A DNA stretch of 64,000 nucleotides from Clostridiales bacterium (lineage in GTDB: Bacteria; Bacillota; Sulfobacillia; RBS10-35): positions 1-64,000 of the forward strand of contig JAHHQG010000030.1 in the NCBI GenBank assembly GCA_018729555.1, given 5' to 3'. The position numbers were made by a program, and so were the translations under genes. This document shows, piece after piece, positions 1 to 9,306 of the stretch. Under the pieces are notes generated by a model. It saw nothing but the letters and a program-made list of their open reading frames with translations, did not search any database and was not told the DNA's origin. Numbering within the stretch: the first letter of the stretch is position 1; each line of letters opens with the position of its first letter.

Positions 1-1132
1 CCTCGAAACCGTCGGGATACCCTGCTTCCGCCAGGAGGCGCCGGGCCTTTTCCAGATCGTAATCATAGGGCTGAAGGCTGCCGCTATGACCCCACACCGC
101 CGACGGGAGGGGCGCCGTCATGGGTTGGGCCAGTCCCCGGTAGAGACGGCGATTCAGGTCATCCTTATCGACGGCATGGTTGAGAGCCTGCCGGACCCGC
201 CTATCGCTGAAGGGCGGCCTCTCCACCGGCAAGGAGAGGAACAGCTGGAAGGGCCCCGGTACCGACAATATCTTGATCTGGGGGTCGTCTTTGAGGCTGT
301 CGACGTCGGCCCAATTCACGTCTGCCAGGATGTGGACCTCCCCATCCCGGAGCAGGCCAAGGCCAGCGGAGGAATCCGGTACCACCCTAAAAACCAGCTC
401 CGGTATGGCAGGTGCCCCACCCCAATAGTGGGGATTGGCCGCCAGCCGGATATGCTCCTCCGGTTCCCACTCCACCAACCTGTAGGGACCGGTCCCCACC
501 GGATGCCTCCCGATATCGAGGCCATAGCGCTCATCGGCGGCCGGGCTGGTGATGCCGGCCCGGGGATGGGCTAGCTCCTGCAGAAGGGAAGGCACCGGTT
601 CCTCCAGCTTCAGCACAAAGGTGTCGTCGTCCACCGCCTCATAGGCGACCACATGGAAGAAAGCGTCGAAGGCCACAGAGGAATAAGCATTGCGCCGCTT
701 TTTGTGGTAATAAGGACTCTGCGGATTCAAGAGCCGGTCCATCCACTGCACGACAGCCCCCGCATTCAAGGGGGCCCCGTCGTGGAACTGGACACCCTTG
801 CGCAAATGGAAGGTATAGGTGAGCCCGTCGGAGCTGATATCCCAGGATTCCGCCAGGCCCGGCTCGATCTCCAGGGTGCCGGGTTTATAACGGGTCAGGC
901 CGTCAAAAAGGGTGGATACCACATAGTCTTGCGTCATGTCGTAGCTGGTGGCAGGATCCAGCTCCTGGGGATCCTTGCCGATGGCCACCACCAGGGTGGT
1001 GGCAACGGGACCCTCCTCTTGGCTAAAAAGCTTCCCATCGGGGGAGGCCGTCGGTGACGATGGGCCGCCGCAAGCCGTAAAAAAGAGGCTCGTCCCCAGG
1101 ATCATCGCCGCCCACTTATGGACGCTTTTCAT
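1..1132 (-). CDS. Oligopeptide/dipeptide ABC transporter substrate-binding lipoprotein (partial)
   Basis: Extracellular solute-binding protein family 5 (OppA/DppA type), tethered to the outer face of the membrane, delivering peptides or similar solutes to an ABC importer not seen here. The gene runs off the left edge, so only the first 377 codons are present. The N-terminus (MKSVHKWAAMILG...) is a short signal peptide ending in the lipobox FTACGG, where the Cys would be lipidated. The mature part shows the family pattern: a stretch ending DPQELDPATSYD, then GLTRYKPGTLEIEPGLAESW and YTFHLRKGVQFHDG. The ATG at 1130-1132 has a GAAAGGGG ribosome site 6 bases upstream. No permease or ATPase gene lies upstream, so it may be first in its operon. 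Family assignment is secure; substrate is unknown. Confidence 0.9.
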   Translation of the reverse strand, partial: MKSVHKWAAMILGTSLFFTACGGPSSPTASPDGKLFSQEEGPVATTLVVAIGKDPQELDPATSYDMTQDYVVSTLFDGLTRYKPGTLEIEPGLAESWDISSDGLTYTFHLRKGVQFHDGAPLNAGAVVQWMDRLLNPQSPYYHKKRRNAYSSVAFDAFFHVVAYEAVDDDTFVLKLEEPVPSLLQELAHPRAGITSPAADERYGLDIGRHPVGTGPYRLVEWEPEEHIRLAANPHYWGGAPAIPELVFRVVPDSSAGLGLLRDGEVHILADVNWADVDSLKDDPQIKILSVPGPFQLFLSLPVERPPFSDRRVRQALNHAVDKDDLNRRLYRGLAQPMTAPLPSAVWGHSGSLQPYDYDLEKARRLLAEAGYPDGFE

Positions 1133-2020
1133 CGGGACCCCTTTCTCGGCCGGGCGCCTTCATCCAGGAAAGCCTAAGGCTTAGGCTTCTCCTGATCCGC
1201 CTTGTCTCTGGCGAGCCCTTCCAGCCCTTTCGCGACCAGTTTAGCGGCCCAAGGTCGGAAGGGACAGTTAAGGATTCTCCCCATGGAGGATGGGGATGAA
1301 AGGGCCTAAACTTATGAGTCCAGCCCCTGCCACGAAGGACTCAACGAGAGGTCGGTTCCGGCAGCCCTAACGAGCCGGTCGGCCACGGGCGCAATCACCA
1401 TGCCTTGGATGGGGGTGCTGCCGCCGGCGATGCCGGCGGCCATAGCGATACAGCTTTTCCCAAACTTTTGGCGCCATTTCAAAAGGAGCCTCGGGGTCTC
1501 TCAGAAGGCGGCGCGGGCGGTGCCAACCCGGGGTAGAGTTCTTCTTCACAAAACCCCTCCCCTTGCGGGGCCCATCCTGTCTCGCCCAGGCGTTACTCTT
1601 GAACGCCGCCACCGCCCGGCCGATATCCACTTGATCTACCCTCACCAGCCAGTGCTGATAGAGAAGGAGGAGCAGCGTGAAGAAAAGGGCGTCCCGAAGA
1701 CCATCCTTTACGCAAAAGCATGAAGAACCATAGCCATCGCACGGGGCGAGTATCACAAGGACTTTTCCCAACGAGAGGGGTATGGACCTCATCGTAAGCT
1801 TTTTCCGATGGCTTCACTCCATGCTGGAACTCCGACAAGGGGCCCTCAAGGTCCTTCTTGAAAAACCCGAGGGCCAAGCTTCCGCGAATAGATCCTCCAG
1901 GATCTTCACCAAGTTTTAGAGCATGCGACGGTGAAAAAGCCACCTCCGCCGCCCCATCCCTGACCTTGAGGGCTTGGAAGAGCTACCCGAAAGAAACCCC
2001 TTCGCCCGCACCTTTGACCG
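1133..2020. other. 888-bp stretch without a convincing gene
   Basis: No reading frame here has a good ribosome site plus recognisable protein. The minus strand holds short open stretches, for example 1443-1315 (MAAGIAGGSTPIQG... to a TAA) and 1792-1367, which do not join into one frame and show frameshift-like breaks. That is what a decayed gene would look like, but I cannot name its family. A 19-base palindrome sits at 1170-1188, just upstream of the binding-protein gene, and a small inverted repeat (TCCCCAT/ATGGGGA) lies near 1276-1294. Confidence 0.5.
1170..1188. promoter_or_regulatory. Palindrome upstream of the peptide-binding protein gene
   Basis: AAGCCTAAG-G-CTTAGGCTT is a 9+9 perfect inverted repeat with one central base, 38 bp before the start codon of the binding-protein gene. 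A centre this tight cannot form an RNA hairpin, so a dimeric repressor site is more likely. No regulator gene is nearby to pair with it; the call is inference. Confidence 0.3.
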
Positions 2021-3007
2021 TCAGAGAAGCTCCAGGAAATCCTCCCGGGAAAGCCCTCCGATGTACCGGGACACCTCCACCCCCGCCAGGACCTTCGCCA
2101 GGTCCTCCTTCCGGTAAGGCTTACCGATGAGGAGCTTCTCCAGCTCTTCCAAGGGCCGATGCCCGAAGAAATCGCCGTAGATGGTGCAGCTCTCGATGAT
2201 GCCGTCTTTCACCCAGAGGCGGACATCCACCGTCCCCACCCCTTCCACCCTCCGGCTCACCTGAGCATTGAAGGCGGGCGACCGCCCAAAATTCCACTCC
2301 CAGTTCTCGTAGCGTTCCTTCACCAGCTTCCGGATCTTCCGCCAGTCCTCCTCGGTCAACCGATAAGGCTCCGCCGACGATCCCCGAAAGATATGCCTTA
2401 AGAGATGGGCCCGCAACGCCTCTACATCCATGGGCTCCTTAAGGAACTCCTGGATGTTGGCCACCCTCGCCCTCACCGACTTGGTGCTCTTGGACTGAAA
2501 CTTCTCCGCCTTCGGGGTCAGGGCCCGCTGCATCCGCTCCAGATCCAGGGAGAGGGTCAGGGTCCCGTGGGTCATCAGGCGGCCTCCCGAGGCATACTGC
2601 GCATTTCCCGAGATCTTCCGCTCCCCCACCTGAATGTCATTCCTTCCCGTCACCTCCGCCGGCACCCCCAGGGCCCTTAAGGCTTCCGCCACCGGTTGGA
2701 TGAACCGGCGGAAATTCATGAAGCTCTCGCCCTCATCCCTGGTGATGAAGCTGTAGTTTAGGTTTCCCCGGTCGGTGTAGACGGCGCCTCCGCCGGAAAG
2801 CCGCCGCACCACCTGGATGCCCTCCTTCCGGCAGTAGGCTTCATCCACCTCCTCCCAGGCGTTCTGGTACCGCCCGATGATGACCGACGGTTCGTTCACA
2901 TAGAAAAAGATGTAATCCTCGTCTGACCCCTTCCCGAGGAGGTATTCCTGGATGGCCATGTTGACGCTGGCGGGCAAGTAGAGGTTGCCCTGATCCACCC
3001 ACCTCAC
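2021..3007 (-). CDS. lplA: Lipoate--protein ligase (LplA family)
   Basis: Attaches free lipoate, through lipoyl-AMP, to lipoyl domains of 2-oxoacid dehydrogenases and the glycine-cleavage H protein. The 328-residue protein has the LplA/LplJ layout. The N-terminal catalytic domain carries EPSVIIGRYQNAWEEV and RRLSGGGAVYTDRGNLN (the lipoyl-AMP loop), then VTGRNDIQVGERKISGNAQ with the conserved active-site Lys. A C-terminal accessory domain of about 90 residues follows. The start is GTG at 3005-3007, preceded by an AAAAAGGGGGGAG ribosome site. It stands alone, divergent from the gene at 3102. Full-length salvage ligase is favoured over LipM/LipL octanoyltransferase because the C-terminal domain is present. 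Confidence 0.9.
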   Translation of the reverse strand: MRWVDQGNLYLPASVNMAIQEYLLGKGSDEDYIFFYVNEPSVIIGRYQNAWEEVDEAYCRKEGIQVVRRLSGGGAVYTDRGNLNYSFITRDEGESFMNFRRFIQPVAEALRALGVPAEVTGRNDIQVGERKISGNAQYASGGRLMTHGTLTLSLDLERMQRALTPKAEKFQSKSTKSVRARVANIQEFLKEPMDVEALRAHLLRHIFRGSSAEPYRLTEEDWRKIRKLVKERYENWEWNFGRSPAFNAQVSRRVEGVGTVDVRLWVKDGIIESCTIYGDFFGHRPLEELEKLLIGKPYRKEDLAKVLAGVEVSRYIGGLSREDFLELL

Positions 3008-3101
3008 CGCACTCCCCCCTTTTTATCTTTCAATAAACTTTCGTCCGAAGACCGACAGTCCTGGTACTTTAGTCCTGAACTACATCGTTTATAGAGGAAT
3101 T

Positions 3102-4103
3102 GTGTCGATTGGGGTCGAAATAGCCCGCATGGATCGCAGGCTGTGGATACTCGTCCTACTCTTCGCTTCGTTTCCCTTTCTCCTACCCGCTTGCGGAGGT
3201 CAGAGCCCTCCTGCCCTTTTCCGGGTCGCCCTTGTAGTCCCCGGCACTCTTGGGGATCACGGCCTTTGGGACGGCGTCTACGAAGGCCTCAAAGCGGCCA
3301 AGGAAACGGCGCCTATAGACTTGGACGTCTACCAGTCCCAATCCGAAATCCCGTCCCAGTGGGAAGAGCAGCTCACCTCCGCCAGCCGCTCCGGCCGTTA
3401 CGACCTCATCATCACCGGAGGCCGGGACCGCGGCCACCTCTTCCTCCCCATCGCCCGGCAGTTCCCCCAGCAGCATTATGCCTACTTCGGGAACCCATCC
3501 GCCCTTCCCAACACCGCCATCTTCCTCTTCCGCACCTCCGAAGCCACCCGCGCTGCCGGAGTTTTGGCCGGCCTCATGGCTCAAAGCCTTGACCCAAAGG
3601 GGAAGCAGTCGGTAGCCTGGTTCGCCACCCGGGGGGTATCCAGCCCCGAAAGCGTCGCCTTCGAACAAGGTCTCCGCTCCGTGGACCCCCATCGGCCCCT
3701 GGAATTCATCCCCGTCCCGGAGGATCCCAAGGAAAGCTACAGCATCGCCTATGCCGCCTTCCAGCAGGGGGTCCTTATCGGCGCCACTGACAGCAGCATC
3801 AGCTCCCTGGGGATCCTCCGCGCGGCCGCTGCCGCTGACGCCTACGCCATCGGGTACGGGGAAGATCAGCGGGATTACTACCCCGGCCATGTCCTGGGGA
3901 GCATCATCCTGAAGGCACCGGAGGTGGCCCGCTCCATGGTCCTTCAGGCCAAAGCCGGAACCCTTCCCTTCGGGGACACGGTAGAATTGGGGCTGGAGAG
4001 CAGCCACGTCCTCTTGCTCCTCTCCCCGGATCTCCCGCCCACGGTCCGCCGCGACCTCCAGGAGATCCTGCACCATCCCCAGGGCATCGCCCTGGCTCCC
4101 TGA
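3102..4103 (+). CDS. BMP-family substrate-binding lipoprotein, probably nucleoside-binding
   Basis: Member of the BMP (basic membrane protein, PnrA/Med-like) periplasmic-binding-fold lipoproteins, many of which bind purine nucleosides for ABC import. After a hydrophobic signal segment comes the lipobox LLPACGG, then FRVALVVPGTLGDHGLWDGVYEG, the family's first strand-helix. Later segments (DLIITGGRDRGHLF and IGYGEDQRDYYPGHVLGSI) also fit. The start is taken as GTG 3102 (AGAGGAATT site); ATG 3129 is an alternative that gives a more typical signal peptide. The next gene, 14 bases downstream, is a nucleoside hydrolase, which supports a nucleoside ligand. No permease or ATPase accompanies it here, and a regulatory Med-like role cannot be excluded. 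Confidence 0.8.
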   Translation: MSIGVEIARMDRRLWILVLLFASFPFLLPACGGQSPPALFRVALVVPGTLGDHGLWDGVYEGLKAAKETAPIDLDVYQSQSEIPSQWEEQLTSASRSGRYDLIITGGRDRGHLFLPIARQFPQQHYAYFGNPSALPNTAIFLFRTSEATRAAGVLAGLMAQSLDPKGKQSVAWFATRGVSSPESVAFEQGLRSVDPHRPLEFIPVPEDPKESYSIAYAAFQQGVLIGATDSSISSLGILRAAAAADAYAIGYGEDQRDYYPGHVLGSIILKAPEVARSMVLQAKAGTLPFGDTVELGLESSHVLLLLSPDLPPTVRRDLQEILHHPQGIALAP

Positions 4104-4117
4104 AGGAGGTTCGTCCC

Positions 4118-5077
4118 TTGGAAACCATTCCCCTCATCTTGGATTGCGACACGGGCGTCGATGATGCCCTGGCGTTGCTGGTGGCCCTCCTCCACCCCAA
4201 AGCCAAGCTCCTTGGCGTCACCTCCGTCCACGGGAACATCCCCGTCCAAAAGGCCGCCGAAAATAACCTCAGCATCCTGAAGCTCTTCCACCGAGAGGAT
4301 ATCCCCGTGGCCGTAGGGTCGGCCCTCCCCTTGGCAGGGGAAAACCACTTCGCCTTCCAGGTCCACGGAAAAGACGGCCTGGGGGAAACCTACCTCTCTC
4401 CCGGCTCTCTATCGCCCATCGATGAACCGGCCGCCCTCTTCATCGCCCGCTTGGCCCGGGAACATCCCGGTGAGATCACCCTAGTGGCCACCGGCCCCCT
4501 CACCAACGTGGCCTTGGCCTTCCTCCTGGAACCTGAACTTCCGCGGCTTTTGCGCCGGGTGGTGGTCATGGGCGGGGCCGTCACCGTGCCCGGGAACGTG
4601 ACGCCCCTGGCCGAGGCCAACATCTTCAACGACCCGGAAGCAGCCCGCCGGGTCCTCAACGCCGGTTTTCCCCTGACCCTCATCGGCCTCGACGTGACCA
4701 TGAAGACCCTCTTTGGCCCAAAGGAAATGGCCCGCCTGAAGAACCTGGCGGCGGAAAAACCGGCCCTCCAGTTCATCCACCGGGCCCTCGCCTTCTATAC
4801 CGACTTCTACACGCCCATCCTGGGAACGGCCGCCTGCCCCCTCCACGATCCCCTGGCCCTGGCGGCGGCTTTAGATCCTTCACTGGTAAACTGTCAACCG
4901 ATGTCCCTTTACGTGGAGACGGCCCCCGGTCAGGCCCGGGGGGCTACCCTGGCGGATCGCCGGCACGGAAGGGCAAAAGCCTTCACCTCCCCGCCTGTGG
5001 ACGTGGCCCTGGAGGTGAAGGCTGAGGACGCCGTAGAGTTCATCTTTTCGGCCCTGGAGAGGGCACGTTCTCAGTAG
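4118..5077 (+). CDS. Inosine-uridine-preferring nucleoside hydrolase
   Basis: Cleaves the N-glycosidic bond of ribonucleosides to free base and ribose. The 319-residue protein begins with the diagnostic calcium-binding motif [16 protein letters not shown] (residues 6-21). It continues with [41 protein letters not shown] (substrate and Ca2+ site) and the conserved His region [11 protein letters not shown] near residue 250. The start is TTG at 4118, eight bases after GAAGGAGG; no better in-frame start exists. It forms a two-gene unit with the upstream BMP-family lipoprotein and overlaps the convergent folE by 7 bases. Preference for inosine/uridine versus pyrimidine nucleosides cannot be read from sequence. 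Confidence 0.93.
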   Translation: METIPLILDCDTGVDDALALLVALLHPKAKLLGVTSVHGNIPVQKAAENNLSILKLFHREDIPVAVGSALPLAGENHFAFQVHGKDGLGETYLSPGSLSPIDEPAALFIARLAREHPGEITLVATGPLTNVALAFLLEPELPRLLRRVVVMGGAVTVPGNVTPLAEANIFNDPEAARRVLNAGFPLTLIGLDVTMKTLFGPKEMARLKNLAAEKPALQFIHRALAFYTDFYTPILGTAACPLHDPLALAAALDPSLVNCQPMSLYVETAPGQARGATLADRRHGRAKAFTSPPVDVALEVKAEDAVEFIFSALERARSQ

Positions 5078-5640
5078 GGTTTCTTGTTGCGGATGAGGGA
5101 GAAGAATTCATCCCGGGCCCGCGTGTCATGGACGAAATGGCCGCGGGCCGCCGCCGTGGTGGTGATGGTCCCGGGCCGCTGCACCCCCCGCATGGTCATG
5201 CAAAAGTGCTCCGCCTCCAGCACCACCATCACCCCTTCGGGGTTCAAGGTCTCGTAGAGGGTGTCGGCGATCTCCTCCGTCATCCGCTCTTGGATGGTGA
5301 GGCGGCGAGCCGCCGCCTCCACCAGGCGGGCCACCTTGGAGAGGCCCACCACCTTTCCCCGGGGCACATAGCCCACGTGGGCCTTCCCGAAAAAGGGGAG
5401 GAGGTGGTGCTCGCAGAGGGAGTAAAAGGGGATATCCCTCACCAGAACAAGGCCGCCGTAGCTTTCCGTGAAAACGGTGTTGAGGGCCTCTCGGAGGTCT
5501 TTCCCCTGGCCCATCAGAAGCTCCGTCTCGTACATCCGGGCCACCCGGGCCGGGGTATCCCGAAGGCCTTCCCGGTCGGGATCCTCCCCGATGGCCTCCA
5601 GGAACTGGCGCACGATGGCCTCCAGGCGCTTACGGTCCAT
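5071..5640 (-). CDS. folE: GTP cyclohydrolase I
   Basis: First enzyme of tetrahydrofolate biosynthesis: GTP to 7,8-dihydroneopterin triphosphate plus formate. The 189-residue protein is a type I FolE. It has the zinc ligands Cys76 and His79 in [14 protein letters not shown] and Cys147 in [12 protein letters not shown], and the [14 protein letters not shown] strand-helix. ATG at 5640 is chosen because an AGGAGG site lies 6 bases before it; a TTG five codons upstream would place that site inside the gene. The gene follows thrS by 11 bases as the last member of the long leftward train. The other folate genes (folB, folK, folP) are not in the window. Confidence 0.95.
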   Translation of the reverse strand: MDRKRLEAIVRQFLEAIGEDPDREGLRDTPARVARMYETELLMGQGKDLREALNTVFTESYGGLVLVRDIPFYSLCEHHLLPFFGKAHVGYVPRGKVVGLSKVARLVEAAARRLTIQERMTEEIADTLYETLNPEGVMVVLEAEHFCMTMRGVQRPGTITTTAAARGHFVHDTRARDEFFSLIRNKKPY

Positions 5641-5651
5641 GACCTTCCTCC

Positions 5652-7568
5652 TCAAAGCAGCCGTTTTTTCACTCGCTCCGCCAGCTCCTGGGCCAGAACC
5701 CTCCAGTCGCGGGCTCCTTCATCCCCCTGGCGCCGGGAGCGCACGGACACCTCCCCCTTCGCCGCTTCCCGGTTTCCCACCACCAGCATGTAGGGGATCC
5801 GCTCCAGCTCCGCCTGACGAATCCGGTAGCCCATCTTCTCCTCCCGGTCGTCCACTTCCACCCGGAGGCCCATGGCCCGAAGGCCCTGGGCCACCTCATG
5901 GGCATAGGCCCGCACCCCCTCGTGGACGGGGAGGATCCGCACCTGCACCGGCGCCAGCCAGAGGGGGAAATCCCCCGCGAAATGCTCCACCAAAATGCCG
6001 GTAAAGCGCTCCAGGGACCCGAAGATGGCCCGGTGGATCATGACGGGCCGCCGGTGGGACCCATCGGGGGCCACGTAGGTCAGATCAAAGCGGATGGGCA
6101 GTTGGAAATCCAGCTGGACGGTGGCCGTCTGCCACTGGCGCCCGAGGGCGTCGGTGACGTAAAAGTCCAGCTTGGGCCCGTAGAAGGCCCCATCCCCCGG
6201 ATTGACGTCAAAGGAGCGCCCCAAGCTCTTCAGGGTGTCCGCCAGCTGGGCCTCCGCCTTTTCCCAGAGGGAAAGCTCCCCCATGTAATCCTCGGGGCGG
6301 GTGGAGAGGACCATGCGGTACTCCATCCCGAAGGTGCCGTACACCTCATCCACGATGGAGAGGACGTCCGCCAGCTCCTCTCCGATCTGATCCTCTCGCA
6401 CAAAGAGATGGGCATCATCCTGGTGGAAGCCCCGCACCCGCAAAAGTCCGTGGAGGGTCCCCGAGCGCTCGCAGCGGGCGAGGGGCCCGTATTCCGAGAT
6501 CCGGAGGGGAAGATCCCGGTAGCTTCTCACCTTTTCGGCGTAGAGGAGGCAGTGGGCCGGGCAGTTCATGGGCTTGAAGCTGAAGATCTCCCCGTCGTTT
6601 TCCCCCACGTACATGTTCTGCCGGTAGTGGTCCCAGTGACCCGACCGCTGCCAGATTTCCGGCCGGAAGATGTAGGGCGTCCGGACCTCCTGGTAGCCGT
6701 GGCGGGCCTGGACTTCCCGGGAAAAGTTCTCCAGCTCCCGGAAGATGACCCACCCCTTGGGATGCCAGAAGGCAAATCCCGGGGCCACATCGTGGAAGGA
6801 GAAAAGGTCCAGCTCCGGCCCCAGCTTCCGGTGATCCCGCCGCCGGGCTTCCTCCTGCACCCACTGGAAGTGTTCCCACTCTTCCTCCGTGGGAAAGGAG
6901 GTGCCGTAAAACCGGTGGAGCATAGGGTTTTTCTCATCGCCCCGCCAGTAAGCCCCTGCCACGGAAAGGATATGGATGACCCCTACCTGGCCTGTCCGGC
7001 GAAGGTGGGGCCCCCGGCAGAGGTCCACAAATTCCCCTTGGCGGTAGATGCTGACCGTCTCCCCCGGGATCCCGTCAAGGATCTCCACTTTGAAAGGCTG
7101 GCCCTTCTCCAGAAAAAAGCGCCGGGCCTCCGCCTTGGGCCACTCCTCCCGGACGATGGGTAGATCCTCCTGGATGATCCGCTTCATCTCCTCTTCGATG
7201 CGCTGGAGATCCTCCGGCGAAGGCGCTTTCTCCAGGCCGATGTCGTAGTAGAAGCGGTCCTCCAGGGCCGGCCCCGTGGCCAGCTTCGCCTCGGGAAAGA
7301 GGCGCAGCACCGCCTGGGCCAGGATGTGGGCGCTGGTGTGGCGATAGACCTGGCGGCCTTGTTCGTCCATAAAGGTGTAAAAGGTCAGGTGGCCCGATCC
7401 GGGAAGGGGCCGCGCCAAATCCCAGAGCTGGCCTTCGTACTGGGCCACCAGGAACTTCTCCAGCTCTTCTTCGCTGTAGCCAAGAGCCCTTGCCGCCTCA
7501 AGAGGTGTAGCCCCTTCGGGAAGGGTCGCCGTCTGGCCCCCCGGGAGGGTGAGTTTCAGGACACCCAT
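5652..7568 (-). CDS. thrS: Threonyl-tRNA synthetase
   Basis: Charges tRNA-Thr. The 638-residue protein is full length with the standard order. It has an N-terminal TGS domain (about 1-60), the editing domain with [11 protein letters not shown] (HxxxH) and [10 protein letters not shown], and the class II catalytic core with zinc-ligand motifs [16 protein letters not shown] and MIHRAIFGS. The C-terminal anticodon-binding domain ends near VKKRLL. The start is ATG 7568, overlapping the end of the upstream aminotransferase by 13 bases, with GGAG 9 bases before it; a GTG five codons upstream is less likely. In many Bacillota thrS has a T-box leader. Here it is buried in an operon with no leader, so control is probably by the cluster's promoter. 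Confidence 0.96.
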   Translation of the reverse strand: MGVLKLTLPGGQTATLPEGATPLEAARALGYSEEELEKFLVAQYEGQLWDLARPLPGSGHLTFYTFMDEQGRQVYRHTSAHILAQAVLRLFPEAKLATGPALEDRFYYDIGLEKAPSPEDLQRIEEEMKRIIQEDLPIVREEWPKAEARRFFLEKGQPFKVEILDGIPGETVSIYRQGEFVDLCRGPHLRRTGQVGVIHILSVAGAYWRGDEKNPMLHRFYGTSFPTEEEWEHFQWVQEEARRRDHRKLGPELDLFSFHDVAPGFAFWHPKGWVIFRELENFSREVQARHGYQEVRTPYIFRPEIWQRSGHWDHYRQNMYVGENDGEIFSFKPMNCPAHCLLYAEKVRSYRDLPLRISEYGPLARCERSGTLHGLLRVRGFHQDDAHLFVREDQIGEELADVLSIVDEVYGTFGMEYRMVLSTRPEDYMGELSLWEKAEAQLADTLKSLGRSFDVNPGDGAFYGPKLDFYVTDALGRQWQTATVQLDFQLPIRFDLTYVAPDGSHRRPVMIHRAIFGSLERFTGILVEHFAGDFPLWLAPVQVRILPVHEGVRAYAHEVAQGLRAMGLRVEVDDREEKMGYRIRQAELERIPYMLVVGNREAAKGEVSVRSRRQGDEGARDWRVLAQELAERVKKRLL

Positions 7569-8722
7569 GTGGTCTGGCTCCACTCCTTTTCCGCCGCCTC
7601 CAGGGCCAGCCGCCCGTCGGCAGGAAGCCCCCAGCGGGAAAGGACCTCCCCCAGGGCCAAAAGGGCCCTCCGGAGGGATTTCTCCGTGACGGCCCCCATA
7701 TGGCTGATGCGCACCACGCGGCTGGCCATCTGGCGAAGGCCCCGGGCCAGGACTACCCCATGGCGCTCCTCCAGCTCCGAAAGGAGCTCCTGGGGGGTAT
7801 GGCCTTCGGGCACGTAGAAGGCTGTCACCGTGGGCGACGCCAGCTCTTCCGCCGCCAGGATCTTGAGGCCGAGGGCCCTCAGCCCCGCCCGTACCCCTCG
7901 GGCCACCCGTTCATGGCGCTCCATGACCCGGGTCCAGCCCTCCCGCTCCATGAGGCGCAGCGCTGCCGCCAGCTGATACCAAAGGGAGAGGGCCGGGGTA
8001 TAGGGCACATCCCCTTCGGGAAGCCCCTTGATAAAGGGCCGAGCATCGAAGTAATAGCGGGGCATGGTCTCTTCCTGCAAAAGGCGCCGCCCTTCTTCGT
8101 TGAAGGCCACGATGGCCAAGCCCGGCGGCACCATGAGGGCCTTCTGGGACGCCGTGGCAAGGGCCGTGATCCCCCAGCCTTCCACGTCGATGGGGGCGCC
8201 CCCCGCCCCGCTGACGGAATCCACCAGCAAAAGGAGCCCTTTGGCCCGGGCCAGATCCCCCACCGCCGCCAGATCGGTGAGGACACCGGTGCTGGTCTCG
8301 TTGTGGGTCACCAGGAGAGCCCGGGTATCGGGTTCCTTCTCCAGCTCCCGTTCCAGGAGCTCGATAGGAACCCCCTCCCCTTCCGGCACCACCACCGTCC
8401 GCACCTGGACCCCGTGGGCTGCCGCCATGTCGGCGTAGATCTGCCCGAAGACCCCCATCACCGCCGCCAGGGCCTTATCCCCGGGGCGAAGGAGATTGAC
8501 GATGCTGGCCTCAAGGGCCGCCGTCCCGGAGCCAGGGAAGATCACCACCGGCCCCGAGACGGAAAGAAGCTTTTGCAGCCCCCGCTGCACCTCCGCCGCC
8601 AGCTCCACAAAGGCCGGGCTGCGATGGGTGATCATGGGCTCCAAGGCCGCCATGCGCACTTCTTTCGGCAAGGGTGTGGGCCCCGGGGCAAGGAGCAGCT
8701 CATCTTCCCACAAGTAGCTCAT
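7556..8722 (-). CDS. Class V aminotransferase (alanine/serine--glyoxylate type)
   Basis: PLP enzyme of the serine-pyruvate/alanine-glyoxylate/ureidoglycine-glyoxylate aminotransferase group. Visible motifs are LLLAPGPTPLPKEVR at the N-terminus, MITHRSPAF (substrate loop), FPGSGTAALEASIVNLL (PLP phosphate) and LLLVDSVSGAGGAPIDVE. ALATASQKALMVPPG carries the PLP-binding Lys. The length of 388 residues is normal. The start is ATG 8722, which overlaps the stop of the PfpI-like gene in an ATGA junction. The neighbours are thrS and the hpa genes, and nothing links it clearly to photorespiration or purine degradation. Exact amino donor and acceptor are undetermined. Confidence 0.88.
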   Translation of the reverse strand: MSYLWEDELLLAPGPTPLPKEVRMAALEPMITHRSPAFVELAAEVQRGLQKLLSVSGPVVIFPGSGTAALEASIVNLLRPGDKALAAVMGVFGQIYADMAAAHGVQVRTVVVPEGEGVPIELLERELEKEPDTRALLVTHNETSTGVLTDLAAVGDLARAKGLLLLVDSVSGAGGAPIDVEGWGITALATASQKALMVPPGLAIVAFNEEGRRLLQEETMPRYYFDARPFIKGLPEGDVPYTPALSLWYQLAAALRLMEREGWTRVMERHERVARGVRAGLRALGLKILAAEELASPTVTAFYVPEGHTPQELLSELEERHGVVLARGLRQMASRVVRISHMGAVTEKSLRRALLALGEVLSRWGLPADGRLALEAAEKEWSQTTWVS

Positions 8723-9243
8723 ACCCGGGCCTCCAGGTGCTGCAGGATGGCCTTCAGGAAGGCGGGTAGATCCGCCGGGGTGCGGGAAGTGACGAGGTTC
8801 CCGTCTACCACCACTTCTTCGTCCACGTACCGGGCTCCGGCGTTGATGAGGTCCGTCTTGATGGCCGGGACGCAGGTGAGGGTCTTCCCCCGGGCCACAT
8901 CGGCTTCGGCCAGCATCCACCCCCCGTGGCAGATGGTGGCCACCAACTTCCCTTCGTCGAAGATGGTCTTCACCAGCTGCACCATCTCGGGCCGCCGCCG
9001 CATCTTGTCGGGGGCGTAGCCGCCGGGGATCACCAATCCCTGGTACTCGTGGGCCTTCTCCAGGGCTTCTTTCATGCCCACCGTGGCCTTGGCTGGGTAA
9101 CCCTCTTTGCTTTTGTAGACGGCCCCTTCCTCCGCTCCCACGATATCCACGTCAAAGCCCGCTTCCCTCAAGCGCAGGGCCGGATACCAGAGCTCCAGAT
9201 TTTCGTACAGATCATCCACCAAGATGGCCATCTTGCGTTTCAC
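8719..9243 (-). CDS. DJ-1/PfpI family protein (type 1 glutamine amidotransferase-like)
   Basis: Small (174-residue) cytosolic member of the DJ-1/PfpI superfamily, which includes PfpI/YhbO-type stress proteins with deglycase or peptidase activities. The fold markers are AILVDDLYENLELWYPALRL with the conserved Glu, LVIPGGYAPDKMRR, and the nucleophile elbow VATICHGGWMLAEA with Cys followed by His. LTCVPAIKTDLINAGARY and DGNLVTSRTPADLPAF are also typical of PfpI. GTG 9243 has an AAAGGAGGG site 6 bases upstream. The gene is coupled to the aminotransferase by a 4-base overlap. Biochemical activity of this family is debated, so only the family is claimed. Confidence 0.9.
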   Translation of the reverse strand: MKRKMAILVDDLYENLELWYPALRLREAGFDVDIVGAEEGAVYKSKEGYPAKATVGMKEALEKAHEYQGLVIPGGYAPDKMRRRPEMVQLVKTIFDEGKLVATICHGGWMLAEADVARGKTLTCVPAIKTDLINAGARYVDEEVVVDGNLVTSRTPADLPAFLKAILQHLEARV

Positions 9244-9306
9244 GGCAGTCCCTCCTTTCCCAGTACTATAGCCCTTGGGAACCCGGGAGGGCCAGGTGAA
9301 GATCCG

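Noticed and set aside
5898-7163. 421-codon rightward frame opposite thrS
   Set aside because: Mirror frame of a highly conserved gene, with no motif or start signal.
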